In this document: positions 45,095 through 55,214 of the stretch, piece after piece
Position numbering within the stretch: the first letter of the stretch is position 1
Layout of the letters: each line of letters begins with the position of its first letter
From: JBHJHP01 sp042219825
GTDB lineage: Bacteria > Bacteroidota > Bacteroidia > Bacteroidales > UBA5342
Length of the DNA: 64,000 nucleotides
Direction of reading: 5' to 3'
Assembly (NCBI RefSeq): GCF_042219825.1
Contig: NZ_JBHJHQ010000003.1
Span: 558,001 to 622,000 of the forward strand
Made by a program: the position numbers and the translations under genes
The notes under the pieces: model-generated
Database searches by the model: none
Told to the model about the DNA's origin: nothing
Seen by the model: the letters and a program-made list of their open reading frames with translations, nothing else

Positions 45095-45099
45095 ACAAC

Positions 45100-46596
45100 A
45101 TGCATTTATTAGGATTTGATATTGGAAGTTCTTCGGTTAAAGTCTCGCTGATCCACGGCGAAAGCGGCAACTGTGTTGCAAGCTCGTTTTACCCGAAACA
45201 GGAGATGGCAATTATTGCCAAACAGCCCGGCTGGGCCGAACAGGAACCGGAACAATGGTGGGAAAACCTGAAACTGGCCCTGACAGATGTGATGCAGTCC
45301 AGTGGTGTTGATCCGAAAACCATTGATTCTATCGGCATTTCTTACCAGATGCATGGATTAGTGTTGGTGGATAAGAATCATAATGTGCTCCGTCCATCCA
45401 TTATATGGTGCGACAGCCGCGCTGCAGGCATAGGTGACAGAGCATTTGAAGAATTAGGTGCCAAAGAGTGTTTGTCATGTTACCTGAACTCGCCGGGTAA
45501 CTTTACCGCTTCGAAATTAAAATGGGTTAAATCCAACGAGCCGGAACTGTATAAGCGCATTTTCAAAATGATGTTGCCGGGCGATTACATTGCCATGAAA
45601 CTCTCTGGAATCATTAATACCACAGCGAGTGGCTTATCAGAAGGTATATTATGGGATTTCAGGGAAAACAAAGTGGCTTCTGCCCTACTGGATCATTATG
45701 GTATTGACCCGGATTTCATACCCGACATCGTCCCAACCTTTTCGGTTCAAAGCACTGTTTCAGAAAGAGCAGCTAAAGAACTCGGCCTGGTTCCCGGAAT
45801 AAAAATCGGTTACCGTGCCGGTGATCAGCCCAACAACGCCCTGTCATTAAATGTGCTGAATCCGGGCGAGATTGCCACAACAGCGGGTACTTCGGGCGTC
45901 GTTTACGGGGTCAGCGATGAAGTGAAATACGATGCGTTATCAAGGGTTAATACCTTTGCGCACGTCAATCATTCCGAAGAACAGAACAGACTAGGCGTAT
46001 TATTATGCATTAACGGAACAGGAATTCTGAATGCATGGCTGAACAAGAACACAGGCAACAAGGCATATTCATACGAAGAAATGAATCACATGGCTGCATC
46101 AGTTCCCATAGGCTCTGATGGTGTTGTTATTCTGCCCTTCGGGAACGGAGCAGAACGTGTTCTGCAAAATAAAGATACAGGTGCTCAGATTTCGGGTCTG
46201 AACTTTAACCGTCATACCAATGCCCATTTATTCCGTGCCGCACAGGAAGGCATCGTGTTCTCCTTTATGTATGGAATGGAAATTATGCAACAAATTGGTA
46301 TAGAAGCCAAAGTGATCCGAGCCGGAAAAGCCAACATGTTCCTGAGTCCTTTGTTCCGTAACACGCTGGCAGGCATATCAGGTGCAACCATAGAACTTTA
46401 TAACACAGATGGCTCCATCGGTGCTGCCCGGGGAGCCGGAATCGGTTCAGGGTATTTTAAAGATGCATCAGAAGCATTCAACAACCTGACAAAGCTGGAG
46501 ACAATTGAGCCTGATACAGCCAACAAGGAAGCTTACACCACGGCTTACAACAACTGGAAATCAATCTTAACACAAAAATTATTACTCAAAAAATAA
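45100..46596 (+). CDS. xylB: Xylulokinase
   Basis: A 498-residue FGGY-family kinase that phosphorylates D-xylulose to xylulose 5-phosphate. The N-terminal FGGY domain shows GFDIGSSSVKVSLI and MHGLVLVD, and the C-terminal domain shows GDQPNNALSLNVLNPGE, TTAGTSGVV and RAGKANMFLSPLF. Length is as expected. It sits between xylR and xylA, with seven bases to xylA. Confidence 0.95.
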   Translation: MHLLGFDIGSSSVKVSLIHGESGNCVASSFYPKQEMAIIAKQPGWAEQEPEQWWENLKLALTDVMQSSGVDPKTIDSIGISYQMHGLVLVDKNHNVLRPSIIWCDSRAAGIGDRAFEELGAKECLSCYLNSPGNFTASKLKWVKSNEPELYKRIFKMMLPGDYIAMKLSGIINTTASGLSEGILWDFRENKVASALLDHYGIDPDFIPDIVPTFSVQSTVSERAAKELGLVPGIKIGYRAGDQPNNALSLNVLNPGEIATTAGTSGVVYGVSDEVKYDALSRVNTFAHVNHSEEQNRLGVLLCINGTGILNAWLNKNTGNKAYSYEEMNHMAASVPIGSDGVVILPFGNGAERVLQNKDTGAQISGLNFNRHTNAHLFRAAQEGIVFSFMYGMEIMQQIGIEAKVIRAGKANMFLSPLFRNTLAGISGATIELYNTDGSIGAARGAGIGSGYFKDASEAFNNLTKLETIEPDTANKEAYTTAYNNWKSILTQKLLLKK

Positions 46597-46603
46597 AAAA
46601 ATC

Positions 46604-47929
46604 ATGACAGTATTTAAAGGTAACAAAGAGTATTTCCCGGGCATCAACAAAATTAAGTATGAAGGCCCGGATTCAAAAAATCCAATGGCATTTAAGTGGT
46701 ACGACGCCGATCGCGTTGTAGGTGGAAAATCCATGAAAGAGTACCTGCGGTTTGCAGTGGCTTACTGGCATACCTTCTGTGGTGACGGTGGAGATCCGTT
46801 TGGTCCCGGAACACAAATTTTCCCCTGGGTTGGCGCATCTGATCCGATGGAAGCAGCCAAAAACAAAATGGATGCTGCATTTGAATTTATCACCAAACTG
46901 GGCGCCGAATTTTATTGTTTTCATGACACCGATGTGGTAGGTGATGGTTCGGTATTTGAAATTGAACAGCGCCTGGCAAAAATGATCGATTTTGCCAAAG
47001 AACGTCAGGAAGCCACGGGTGTTAAACTGTTATGGGGAACTGCAAACGTATTTTCAAATCCCCGGTATATGAACGGTGCCTCAACAAACCCGGATTTTAA
47101 TGTGCTTGCAAACGCTGCTGTTCAGGTTAAAAATGCCATCGATGCAACGATTGCCTTAGGTGGTACCGGTTATGTTTTCTGGGGTGGCCGTGAAGGTTAT
47201 ATGAGCTTGTTGAACACCAACACTAAACGTGAGCTGGATCATCTTGGTCAGTTTTTAACTATTGCCAAAGATTATGGCCGTAAACAAGGATTTAAAGGCA
47301 CGTTCCTGATTGAACCCAAACCGATGGAACCAACCAAACACCAGTATGATTTTGATACGCAGACAGTTCTTGGCTTCCTGGCTAAAAACGGCTTAAGCAA
47401 CGATTTTAAAATGAACATCGAAGTGAACCATGCCACACTGGCTGGCCACACCTTTGCACACGAACTGCGTATGGCTGCCGATGCAGGCATGTTAGGATCA
47501 ATCGATGCCAACAAAGGCGATTACCAGAACGGATGGGATACCGACGAATTCCCGACCAACATCTATGAAACCACAGAAGCAATGCTGGAAATCATCAGCG
47601 CAGGCGGTTTTACACATGGTGGTATTAACTTCGATGCAAAGATGCGACGTAATTCAACAGATGCCGAAGACCGGTTCATCGCGCACATTAGTGGGATGGA
47701 TACATTTGCCCGTTCACTGATTATCGCTGATAAAATTCTGAAGGAATCAGACTATTTGAAACTGCGAAAAGAACGTTATGCGTCTTACGATTCTGGGAAA
47801 GGTGCCGATTTTGAAGAAGGGAAACTGTCTCTTGAAGATCTGAATGCCATTGCTAAAGAAGTAGGTGAACCAAAACAGCTCAGCGGGAAACAGGAAATGT
47901 TTGAGCAACTGATTAATATGTATATCTAA
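46604..47929 (+). CDS. xylA: Xylose isomerase
   Basis: A 441-residue class II xylose isomerase. Metal and substrate residues are visible in FHDTDVVGDG, VFWGGREGYMSLL, IEPKPMEPTKHQYD, NHATLAGHTF and DANKGDYQNGWDTDEFP. It converts D-xylose to D-xylulose in the cytoplasm. Third gene of the operon. Confidence 0.97.
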   Translation: MTVFKGNKEYFPGINKIKYEGPDSKNPMAFKWYDADRVVGGKSMKEYLRFAVAYWHTFCGDGGDPFGPGTQIFPWVGASDPMEAAKNKMDAAFEFITKLGAEFYCFHDTDVVGDGSVFEIEQRLAKMIDFAKERQEATGVKLLWGTANVFSNPRYMNGASTNPDFNVLANAAVQVKNAIDATIALGGTGYVFWGGREGYMSLLNTNTKRELDHLGQFLTIAKDYGRKQGFKGTFLIEPKPMEPTKHQYDFDTQTVLGFLAKNGLSNDFKMNIEVNHATLAGHTFAHELRMAADAGMLGSIDANKGDYQNGWDTDEFPTNIYETTEAMLEIISAGGFTHGGINFDAKMRRNSTDAEDRFIAHISGMDTFARSLIIADKILKESDYLKLRKERYASYDSGKGADFEEGKLSLEDLNAIAKEVGEPKQLSGKQEMFEQLINMYI

Positions 47930-47959
47930 CGGATTGAGGCTGTAACAAAAAATATTACG

Positions 47960-48021
47960 TATCCCACTCCAAACCTCTCCTGAAAGAGAGGCTTAAAGTC
48001 CCCTTTAGGGGATTTAGGGGT
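47960..48021. repeat. Composite palindromic repeat with 29-bp unit, copy 2
   Basis: A CCTCTC...GAGAGG palindrome (about 47976-47991) is followed at 47993-48021 by the same 29 bases that occur at 4077-4105 (CCCCTTTAGGGG core). It sits in the 135-base gap between xylA and xylE. It could form hairpins that weaken read-through into xylE. Confidence 0.75.
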
Positions 48022-48064
48022 AATCAGCTTCAACCGCTAATCTTTAACAACTAATCTGAAAATT

Positions 48065-49453
48065 ATGAACAAATCTCAAGGGAATACAGGCTTTGTCTTT
48101 GCGATCACACTGGTTGCAACACTTGGCGGTCTTTTATTCGGTTATGACACCGCAGTGATATCCGGTGCAGAGAAATCGGTCCAGGCCTTTCTGATCACCA
48201 GTCAGGGATTGAGTTCCTGGATTCATGGAGCAACCATATCCAGTGCACTCATTGGATGTATTATTGGTGGCGCCATTTCCGGGCTTCTTGCATCCCGTTT
48301 CGGACGTAAGAAATCGCTGATGATCGCCTCCATACTGTTTTTTATTTCTGCACTGGGATCCGGTTACCCGGAAGCTTTCTTTTTCAAAAAGGGTGTGGCA
48401 ACGATGGGGCTGCTCTATATGTTCAACTTTTACCGCATTATTGGTGGTATTGGCGTAGGTCTGGCTTCGGCCATCTCTCCAATGTATATTGGCGAAATTG
48501 CACCTGCGAACATCCGTGGGAGACTGGTTTCCTTTAACCAGTTTGCTATCATCTTCGGGATGCTGGTTGTTTATTTCGTAAACTGGGGTATTGCAAAGGG
48601 CCAGACAATTGACTGGATCAACTCTACCGGGTGGCGTTATATGTTTTTATCTGAAGCCATTCCTGCAGGCTTATTCGGCATTTTGTTGTTCATGGTTCCC
48701 GAAACACCCCGCTACCTGGCGTTGAGCCATAATGATGAAAAAGCATTGCAAATCCTTGAACGTATCAACGGAAAGGAAAAAGCAAAGGCAATTTTTAAGG
48801 ACATCAAAAGCACTGTTGAAAAATCTTCTGCCAAACTATTTTCTTACGGAAAGATTGTTATACTTATTGGTATTCTGCTATCAGTTTTCCAGCAGTTTGT
48901 AGGCATCAACGTAGCGCTTTATTACGCACCGCGTATATTCGAAAGTATGGGTGCCGGTAAAGATGCTTCTATGCTTCAAACGGTTGTTATGGGGCTCGTA
49001 AATGTCATCTTCACCGTCATTGCCATTGTAACTGTAGATAAATGGGGACGTAAACCCTTACTTATGGTTGGATCAGTCGGTATGGCTATCGGTATGTTTG
49101 CCATCAGCGGACTGGCCTTTGCTGAGGTCATAGGCATCGGAACGCTGATCTTTATTATTGTGTACACGGCTTCATTTATGATGTCATGGGGTCCGATTAC
49201 CTGGGTACTGATCTCGGAGATCTTCCCGAATAAAGTCCGCGGAAAAGCAGTAGCCATTGCGGTGGCCGCACAATGGACAGCCAACTACCTGATATCATCC
49301 ACCTACCCGGCCATGATGGAATTCAGCAGCGGTATGACCTATGCATTTTATGGTACAATGAGTGTGCTTTCTCTGATCTTTGTCTGGAAAATGGTTCCCG
49401 AAACCAAAGGCAAAACGCTGGAGGATATGGAACATTTATGGAAGAAAAAATAA
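48065..49453 (+). CDS. xylE: D-xylose:proton symporter (MFS sugar porter)
   Basis: A 462-residue major-facilitator protein with twelve predicted helices. Sugar-porter motifs: GYDTAVISGA in helix 1, RFGRKKSL between helices 2 and 3, VPETPRYL at the end of helix 6, QQFVGINVALYY in helix 7, DKWGRKPLL and VPETKGKTLEDME at the end. Best placed as XylE-type because it closes the xyl operon; a related pentose is not excluded. Located 135 bases after xylA. Confidence 0.9.
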   Translation: MNKSQGNTGFVFAITLVATLGGLLFGYDTAVISGAEKSVQAFLITSQGLSSWIHGATISSALIGCIIGGAISGLLASRFGRKKSLMIASILFFISALGSGYPEAFFFKKGVATMGLLYMFNFYRIIGGIGVGLASAISPMYIGEIAPANIRGRLVSFNQFAIIFGMLVVYFVNWGIAKGQTIDWINSTGWRYMFLSEAIPAGLFGILLFMVPETPRYLALSHNDEKALQILERINGKEKAKAIFKDIKSTVEKSSAKLFSYGKIVILIGILLSVFQQFVGINVALYYAPRIFESMGAGKDASMLQTVVMGLVNVIFTVIAIVTVDKWGRKPLLMVGSVGMAIGMFAISGLAFAEVIGIGTLIFIIVYTASFMMSWGPITWVLISEIFPNKVRGKAVAIAVAAQWTANYLISSTYPAMMEFSSGMTYAFYGTMSVLSLIFVWKMVPETKGKTLEDMEHLWKKK

Positions 49454-49464
49454 CTGCAAAAAAC

Positions 49465-49498
49465 AGCGAGGGCTTCACTAAAAAGTGAAACCCTCGCT
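49465..49498. terminator. Bidirectional hairpin between xylE and nuoN (GAGGGCTTC family)
   Basis: 14-base arms AGCGAGGGCTTCAC and GTGAAACCCTCGCT with one C/A mismatch and a 6-base loop. Separates convergent xylE and the nuo operon end. Confidence 0.8.
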
Positions 49499-49516
49499 AA
49501 TATCTTAAATAACGTT

Positions 49517-51019
49517 CTACCCAATAAAAATACCTATGGAATGCGTTGCCCAGTCCACCAGGGATGAGAAATAAATTCCGAAGATTAATGTTGGTATTGC
49601 CAGTGCTACAACAATGGCGACTGACACCGGTGAAAACTTTACTTTTTCTGTTGCAGCGTCACTTTGACGCAGGTACATGTTCCGTACTACTTTCATATAA
49701 TAATACAATGAAACCACACTGTTCAGAATACCGATCACAGCCAGCCAAAGGTAACCGCCCTTTATAACTGCTGTAAATATGTAAAACTTACCAATAAATC
49801 CTGCTGTTGGTGGCAAGCCGGTTAATGACACAAGGAAAATTGTCATACAAACCGCTATAACCGGATATTTCTGTCCAAATCCTGTGTAATCTGATATATT
49901 CTCTGAGTTGATCTTATCTGCAATAATCTGTACCACAAAGAAAGCGCCGAGATTCATGATCATGTAGAACACAAAATAGATCATCACTGCAGATACACCT
50001 GTGTTGTTCATAACCGAAACAGCCATCAATAGATAACCGGCGTGCGCAATACTTGAATAAGCCAGCATACGCTTCATATTGTCCTGCCATAAAGCCACAA
50101 GGTTACCGAGCGTCATCGTTAAGATTGCCAATACGGCTATAACTGCATGCCAGTCAAAATTTCCCATCAGGTGCCAGCTTTCCGACACAAATGAGGAGTC
50201 AACAAAGGCAGTTTTGAAGAAGCGTAACATGACGGCAAAGCCTGCCGCTTTTGATGCTACAGAAAGATAAGCTGTGATGGTAATCGGCGCACCTTCGTAT
50301 ACATCAGGTGTCCAGAAATGGAAAGGTACAGCTGATATCTTGTAACCAAAACCGGCTATTATCATAATTCCGGCAACAATAACCGGAGCAGTATTCAAAT
50401 TTCCTGTTGCCAGTTGCTGGTTAATGTCAAATAAATTCAAACTTCCAACCAGACCAAATAATATGGAAATTCCATACAACATGATGGCTGACGACACAGC
50501 ACCATAAATCACATATTTCAGAGATGCCTCAGAAGACCGCTTTACTTCTTTTGTATAACCTGCCAGGATATAGGAACTGATACTCATGATCTCAATGGAA
50601 AGATAAATCATGATAAGATTGGCAGATCCAACCAGTAAAAACATTCCGAAAACCATGCCCAGTATAAGTGTAAAATATTCACCTAGCCGGGAGTTTTTAG
50701 GATCAAGCTCCCTGGATAAAAAGGAGAAAATGATAACGATGACTGTAGTAATCAGGATGATCCATTTCATGAAAATTCCGAAAGAATCTACGACCAGTAA
50801 ACTGCGAAACACTCTAACCTCTGCTCCGGACTGCTGTAAAAGAAATACACCAGTAACCACAAGCACAGCCAGAGCCACATAACCGGCAATCTGTTTGGGT
50901 TTCTTTATAATCAGATCCAGAAGGATTGCCAGTATAATACCGACAGTCAGTGTTGTCTCCGGTTTAAAGAAGCTTACACTTTTAATCAGTTCCGACGTTA
51001 TGGAAGATATATCTGTCAT
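49517..51019 (-). CDS. nuoN: NADH-quinone oxidoreductase-type complex I, subunit N
   Basis: A 500-residue antiporter-like membrane subunit with about fourteen helices. Conserved Lys/Glu residues sit in hydrophobic segments (for example KMRMLAYSSIAHAGYLL-like KRMLAYSSIAHAGYLL, GYKISAVPFHFWTPDVYEGAP). Last gene of the operon, 36 bases behind nuoM. Confidence 0.95.
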   Translation of the reverse strand: MTDISSITSELIKSVSFFKPETTLTVGIILAILLDLIIKKPKQIAGYVALAVLVVTGVFLLQQSGAEVRVFRSLLVVDSFGIFMKWIILITTVIVIIFSFLSRELDPKNSRLGEYFTLILGMVFGMFLLVGSANLIMIYLSIEIMSISSYILAGYTKEVKRSSEASLKYVIYGAVSSAIMLYGISILFGLVGSLNLFDINQQLATGNLNTAPVIVAGIMIIAGFGYKISAVPFHFWTPDVYEGAPITITAYLSVASKAAGFAVMLRFFKTAFVDSSFVSESWHLMGNFDWHAVIAVLAILTMTLGNLVALWQDNMKRMLAYSSIAHAGYLLMAVSVMNNTGVSAVMIYFVFYMIMNLGAFFVVQIIADKINSENISDYTGFGQKYPVIAVCMTIFLVSLTGLPPTAGFIGKFYIFTAVIKGGYLWLAVIGILNSVVSLYYYMKVVRNMYLRQSDAATEKVKFSPVSVAIVVALAIPTLIFGIYFSSLVDWATHSIGIFIG

Positions 51020-51054
51020 CTCGTATTCAGTATTTTGTAATAGCTAAGTTGTTT

Positions 51055-52683
51055 TTAGAGACCTCCAATGAATACAAACGGTTTCATCAGCTCTATAAAG
51101 TGGTTTACAGAACCTGAAATTAAGTTAAGCACAGGCATTGGATAAATTCCAAGGAAAATAACAACGACGGCCAACGGAATAAGTGCAACAAGTTCCCTTG
51201 CATTGATATCATCATTCTTATATATTTTTCCTGTCGGATCCCATGGTCCTTTCCATTTTTCAGGCAATTCACCAAAGAATATTTTCTGTAACGCCCACAA
51301 CATATAACCAGCTCCCAGAATAATACTTAATCCTGAAATAACTGTCAGGATCGGGAAGGATCTGAAAGCACCAAGGAATACAAGCACTTCTGAAACGAAA
51401 CCGCTTAATCCCGGTAAACCAATGGCAGCAAAGAAAGCGATGGCCATCACACCAGTATAAACCGGCATCTTTTTGGCCAGACCACCAAAATCGTCCAGTC
51501 CGCGGGTATGTGCCCTGTCATAAATAACACCTACAATCATGAAGAGCATGGCAGTAATCACCCCATGGTTGAACATCTGGAAGATCGCACCTACTGTTCC
51601 CTCAGGACGCATGGAAGCTAATCCCAGGATAACCAGTCCCATGTGACTTACCGAAGAGTATGCAATCAATTTCTTGAAGTCTCTCTTTCCGACTTTATGC
51701 TGACCAAGTGCACATAATGCACCATATACAATACTTATCATTCCGATCCAGGCTATCAGATTCTGGAAATAGCCAAAGGCATCGGGGAAGATCGGAAAAG
51801 CGATTCGGATCATACCATAAGCTCCCATCTTCAACAGTACGCCTGCCAGTATAACGGATATCGGCGTAGGTGCCTCCACGTGTGCATCCGGCAACCAGGT
51901 ATGGAAGGGGAAGATCGGAACCTTAATGGCAAAACCGATAAACAATCCCATAAATGCCACGTACCGTATAGTGGTCGCTGTCCCTCCGAATATAGAGCCT
52001 GCCTTGAATACTTCCGGATTCATCATACTAATAATATCGAATGTACCGGTACTTTGATACAGTCCAATCATCACCAGCAACATGAAGACACTACCAACCA
52101 GTGTATAAATAAAGAACTTGATGGCCGCATATTCTTTTCGTGGTCCACCCCAGACTCCAATCAGGAAGTACATTGGTAACAACATCAGTTCCCAGAAAAT
52201 GTAGAACAGGAAGAAATCCAGTGCACAAAATACACCCATCATACCAAGGTCCAGTAAAAGGTACATGGCAAAGTACCCTTTCACAGCCTTTTTAATATTA
52301 AATGACGGGAAAATTGCCACGAAAGAAATCAGCGCAGTCAGCAATATCATTGGGACACTCACACCGTCAATCCCCATATAATAATTGATATTCAGGTTTC
52401 CAATCAGCGGGAAACTGGCATGAATCCAGCTTAGTTTTTCTACAAACTGAAACGAAGCGGCATCATTTATTCCAGCCTTAGACGAATCGAAGTTGATGTA
52501 AATAATGACAGCTAAAATTAACTGAATAAAAGTAATGGCGGCACTCGTCCATTTAATCAGTTTTGATGATAATTCTATTCCTTTCTCATCTTTTCCTTTA
52601 GGAATGAACAGGATAATTAATATCCCCAGAACCGGAAGGAAAGTTATCCATGATAAAATCGGAAAATTGAATGTCCCTTGCAT
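51055..52683 (-). CDS. nuoM: Complex I subunit M
   Basis: A 542-residue antiporter-like ion-pumping subunit. Signatures: FFIFWELMLLPMY-like FYIFWELMLLPMYFLIGV, KVPIFPFHTWLPDAHVEAPTP, KLIAYSSVSHMGLVILG. Length slightly above the E. coli protein (about 509). Spacing 25 bases after nuoL. Confidence 0.96.
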   Translation of the reverse strand: MQGTFNFPILSWITFLPVLGILIILFIPKGKDEKGIELSSKLIKWTSAAITFIQLILAVIIYINFDSSKAGINDAASFQFVEKLSWIHASFPLIGNLNINYYMGIDGVSVPMILLTALISFVAIFPSFNIKKAVKGYFAMYLLLDLGMMGVFCALDFFLFYIFWELMLLPMYFLIGVWGGPRKEYAAIKFFIYTLVGSVFMLLVMIGLYQSTGTFDIISMMNPEVFKAGSIFGGTATTIRYVAFMGLFIGFAIKVPIFPFHTWLPDAHVEAPTPISVILAGVLLKMGAYGMIRIAFPIFPDAFGYFQNLIAWIGMISIVYGALCALGQHKVGKRDFKKLIAYSSVSHMGLVILGLASMRPEGTVGAIFQMFNHGVITAMLFMIVGVIYDRAHTRGLDDFGGLAKKMPVYTGVMAIAFFAAIGLPGLSGFVSEVLVFLGAFRSFPILTVISGLSIILGAGYMLWALQKIFFGELPEKWKGPWDPTGKIYKNDDINARELVALIPLAVVVIFLGIYPMPVLNLISGSVNHFIELMKPFVFIGGL

Positions 52684-52708
52684 ATAAGTAATTTTTAGAA
52701 TCTGTTAG

Positions 52709-54877
52709 CTAAATAAAAAAGTATACCAAAATTAAAATGCCCATCAGCACAAACACAATGTAGCTCTGAACCTTACCAGTCTGCAGTTTCTTAATCATCG
52801 TTCCTGCATAACCCGTAGCATTGGCCACAAGGTTTACCAGACCATCCACCACGTAACTATCAAATAAGCTGGTGAGATAACTGAACCCGCGTGCAAGCCA
52901 CGAACTGGCATTGACGATCCCGTCAACAATATTTTTGTCGAACCATGAAAATGCTTTCGATATCCCCATCACGCCGGCAATAACTGTGGCATTATACAAT
53001 TCGTCGAAGTACCATTTGTTGTACAGGAATTTATGAACCGGTTTATACCTGCGTTCCAGGTTATCTGCACTAATATATTTAAACTGATAAATCAGATAGG
53101 CCAATAATATTCCTATACCAGCAGTCAAAATAGATATGATCATTGCCAGCACATGTAAATGATGTGTTTCCTCCTGTAAAAGGGTTATGGTACCGCTATG
53201 CGCCGCAGAAGCTTCATGCATGGCATGCTCTGTATTTTCAGTAGCCACCTCGTGTTCTGTTGAATGTACAGCAGCTGTTTCATGTTGTTCTTCAGGAATC
53301 AGGAAACTGAACTGGTATTCAGCCGGAACCACGGTTGCAGGCTGTTCTATTTTCTTTTCGAACCACCCTTGTGAAGCATTAAACGGATTAGGTGAATAAA
53401 TAAACCAGAAGGACAAAAATGCCAGAAGAACAAGCGGTGTAACAATGCGCCAGTTGTTTTCTTTTACTTTTGTCGCCACTTCAGTTTTGTGTTCACCATG
53501 AAATGCGAGAATGGTTAAACGGAACATGTAAAACGCTGTCATACCGGCTGCCGCAAAGCCCAGGAAAGGAATGATCCAGTGCCATCCTCCGCTAAGTTTG
53601 GCATAAGCCAACGTACCGGCCAGGATGCCATCCTTACTTAAAAATCCTGAGGTAAACGGAATGCCGGAAAGCGCCAGAGTTACAACCATAAATGTGCGGT
53701 AGGTCCATGGCATATTTTTACGCAGGCCTCCCATATTATTGATGTCCTGTGGATCGGTATGATGATCGTGCATGCGATGCATGGATTCGTGCATGGCGTG
53801 GATCACAGATCCGGCAGCAAGGAAAAGCGCTGCCTTAAACCATGCATGCGTTACCAGGTGAAAGAAACCGTTGGTATATCCACCGGTTCCCAGCGACATA
53901 ATCATATATCCCAGCTGGCTGATGGTGGAATAAGCTAATATCTTTTTAAAATCGGTTTGAACCAATGCGATTGTTGCCGGCATAAATGCAGTGATGGCGC
54001 CGATAACTGCAATAACGGTTAGTGCATCGGCTGTAAACATTACAAAAGCCTTGGATACCAGGTACACACCTGCTGCCACCATGGTTGCCGCATGGATCAA
54101 GGCAGATACCGGCGTCGGACCTTCCATGGCATCGGGTAACCATACATGCAACGGAAACTGAGCCGATTTACCAACTGCTCCCATAAAAATACAGATGCCC
54201 GCAATGGTAAGCATGGTTGGATTATCAAACGGAAGATGACCGGATGCAATACCTGAGAAGATATCCTCGAACATGAACGAATGATAGGTAAAGAACAGGA
54301 TCATGATTCCTGCAAAAAATCCAAGGTCACCGATACGGTTTGTAATGAAGGCCTTTTTGCTGGCATTGGAAGCTGAATCTTTTTCATACCAGAATCCGAT
54401 TAACAGGTATGAACTGATCCCAACCAGTTCCCAGAAAATGTACATCATCAGGAAGTTGTTTGAAATCACGATTCCAAGCATTGAGAAAGTAAACAGTCCT
54501 AAATAGGCATAAAAAGTAGGATAGCGTCTGTCTCCTTTCATATAAACGGTGGAGAACAAGTGTACCAGGAAACTGATGAGTGTAACCACCATCAGCATGA
54601 TGGCAGCTATATTATCAATACCTATTCCAATATCAAATTTTAATTGCCCCAGGTTAAACCATTCAAACCTGTTTTGAACGGTGGTGATATCGGCGTATTT
54701 AAAAAGCTTGTTAAATGCCAGCGTAAAAGCCAGGATCATATCTATTCCAAGAATAGCCGTTCCGACAATACCACTTTTTCGTCCTAACCTGTTTCCAAAA
54801 AAGATATTGGTAATAAAACTCAACATCGGAATGAGGAGCACTAAAACGCTAAGAAACAGCAATATATTTTGTGTCAT
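52709..54877 (-). CDS. nuoL: Complex I subunit L with long His/Glu-rich loop
   Basis: A 722-residue antiporter-like subunit, longer than the usual 610-650. The core shows MYIFWELVGISSYLLIGFW, SAQFPLHVWLPDAMEGPTPVSALIHAATM and KILAYSTISQLGYM; a C-terminal amphipathic/lateral helix region and final membrane helix are present. Residues about 520-570 form an insertion rich in His and Glu (EEQHETAAVHSTEH, ENTEHAMHEASAAHS) that looks soluble. First of the L-M-N set. Confidence 0.95.
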   Translation of the reverse strand: MTQNILLFLSVLVLLIPMLSFITNIFFGNRLGRKSGIVGTAILGIDMILAFTLAFNKLFKYADITTVQNRFEWFNLGQLKFDIGIGIDNIAAIMLMVVTLISFLVHLFSTVYMKGDRRYPTFYAYLGLFTFSMLGIVISNNFLMMYIFWELVGISSYLLIGFWYEKDSASNASKKAFITNRIGDLGFFAGIMILFFTYHSFMFEDIFSGIASGHLPFDNPTMLTIAGICIFMGAVGKSAQFPLHVWLPDAMEGPTPVSALIHAATMVAAGVYLVSKAFVMFTADALTVIAVIGAITAFMPATIALVQTDFKKILAYSTISQLGYMIMSLGTGGYTNGFFHLVTHAWFKAALFLAAGSVIHAMHESMHRMHDHHTDPQDINNMGGLRKNMPWTYRTFMVVTLALSGIPFTSGFLSKDGILAGTLAYAKLSGGWHWIIPFLGFAAAGMTAFYMFRLTILAFHGEHKTEVATKVKENNWRIVTPLVLLAFLSFWFIYSPNPFNASQGWFEKKIEQPATVVPAEYQFSFLIPEEQHETAAVHSTEHEVATENTEHAMHEASAAHSGTITLLQEETHHLHVLAMIISILTAGIGILLAYLIYQFKYISADNLERRYKPVHKFLYNKWYFDELYNATVIAGVMGISKAFSWFDKNIVDGIVNASSWLARGFSYLTSLFDSYVVDGLVNLVANATGYAGTMIKKLQTGKVQSYIVFVLMGILILVYFFI

Positions 54878-54901
54878 AATTAAGATTTCCTTTAAATATT
54901 A

Positions 54902-55210
54902 CTATTCTTTTAAATCATCTACTTCATCCACATTTGCATGCCTGAAATGCTGATAAATATTCAGAATAATGGCGAGTGCAATAGCCGCTTCCGTGGCAGC
55001 CAGAATAATGACAAAAATGGCAGCAATATGACCTTCAATGTTCAATCCGCCAAACTTCGCAAAAGCGATGAAATTTATATTGGCTGCATTCAGTATCAAT
55101 TCAATACCCATCAATACCAGAATGGCATGCTTACGGGCAATGATACCATACAGCCCAATTGAAAACAGAATCGCGCTGACAACCAAATAATGAACCAATC
55201 CTATATGCAT
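54902..55210 (-). CDS. nuoK: Complex I subunit K
   Basis: A 102-residue three-helix subunit with the two conserved acidic residues in GIELILNAANI and LAATEAAIALAI (quinone/proton path). Five bases after nuoJ. Confidence 0.95.
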   Translation of the reverse strand: MHIGLVHYLVVSAILFSIGLYGIIARKHAILVLMGIELILNAANINFIAFAKFGGLNIEGHIAAIFVIILAATEAAIALAIILNIYQHFRHANVDEVDDLKE

Positions 55211-55214
55211 AACA

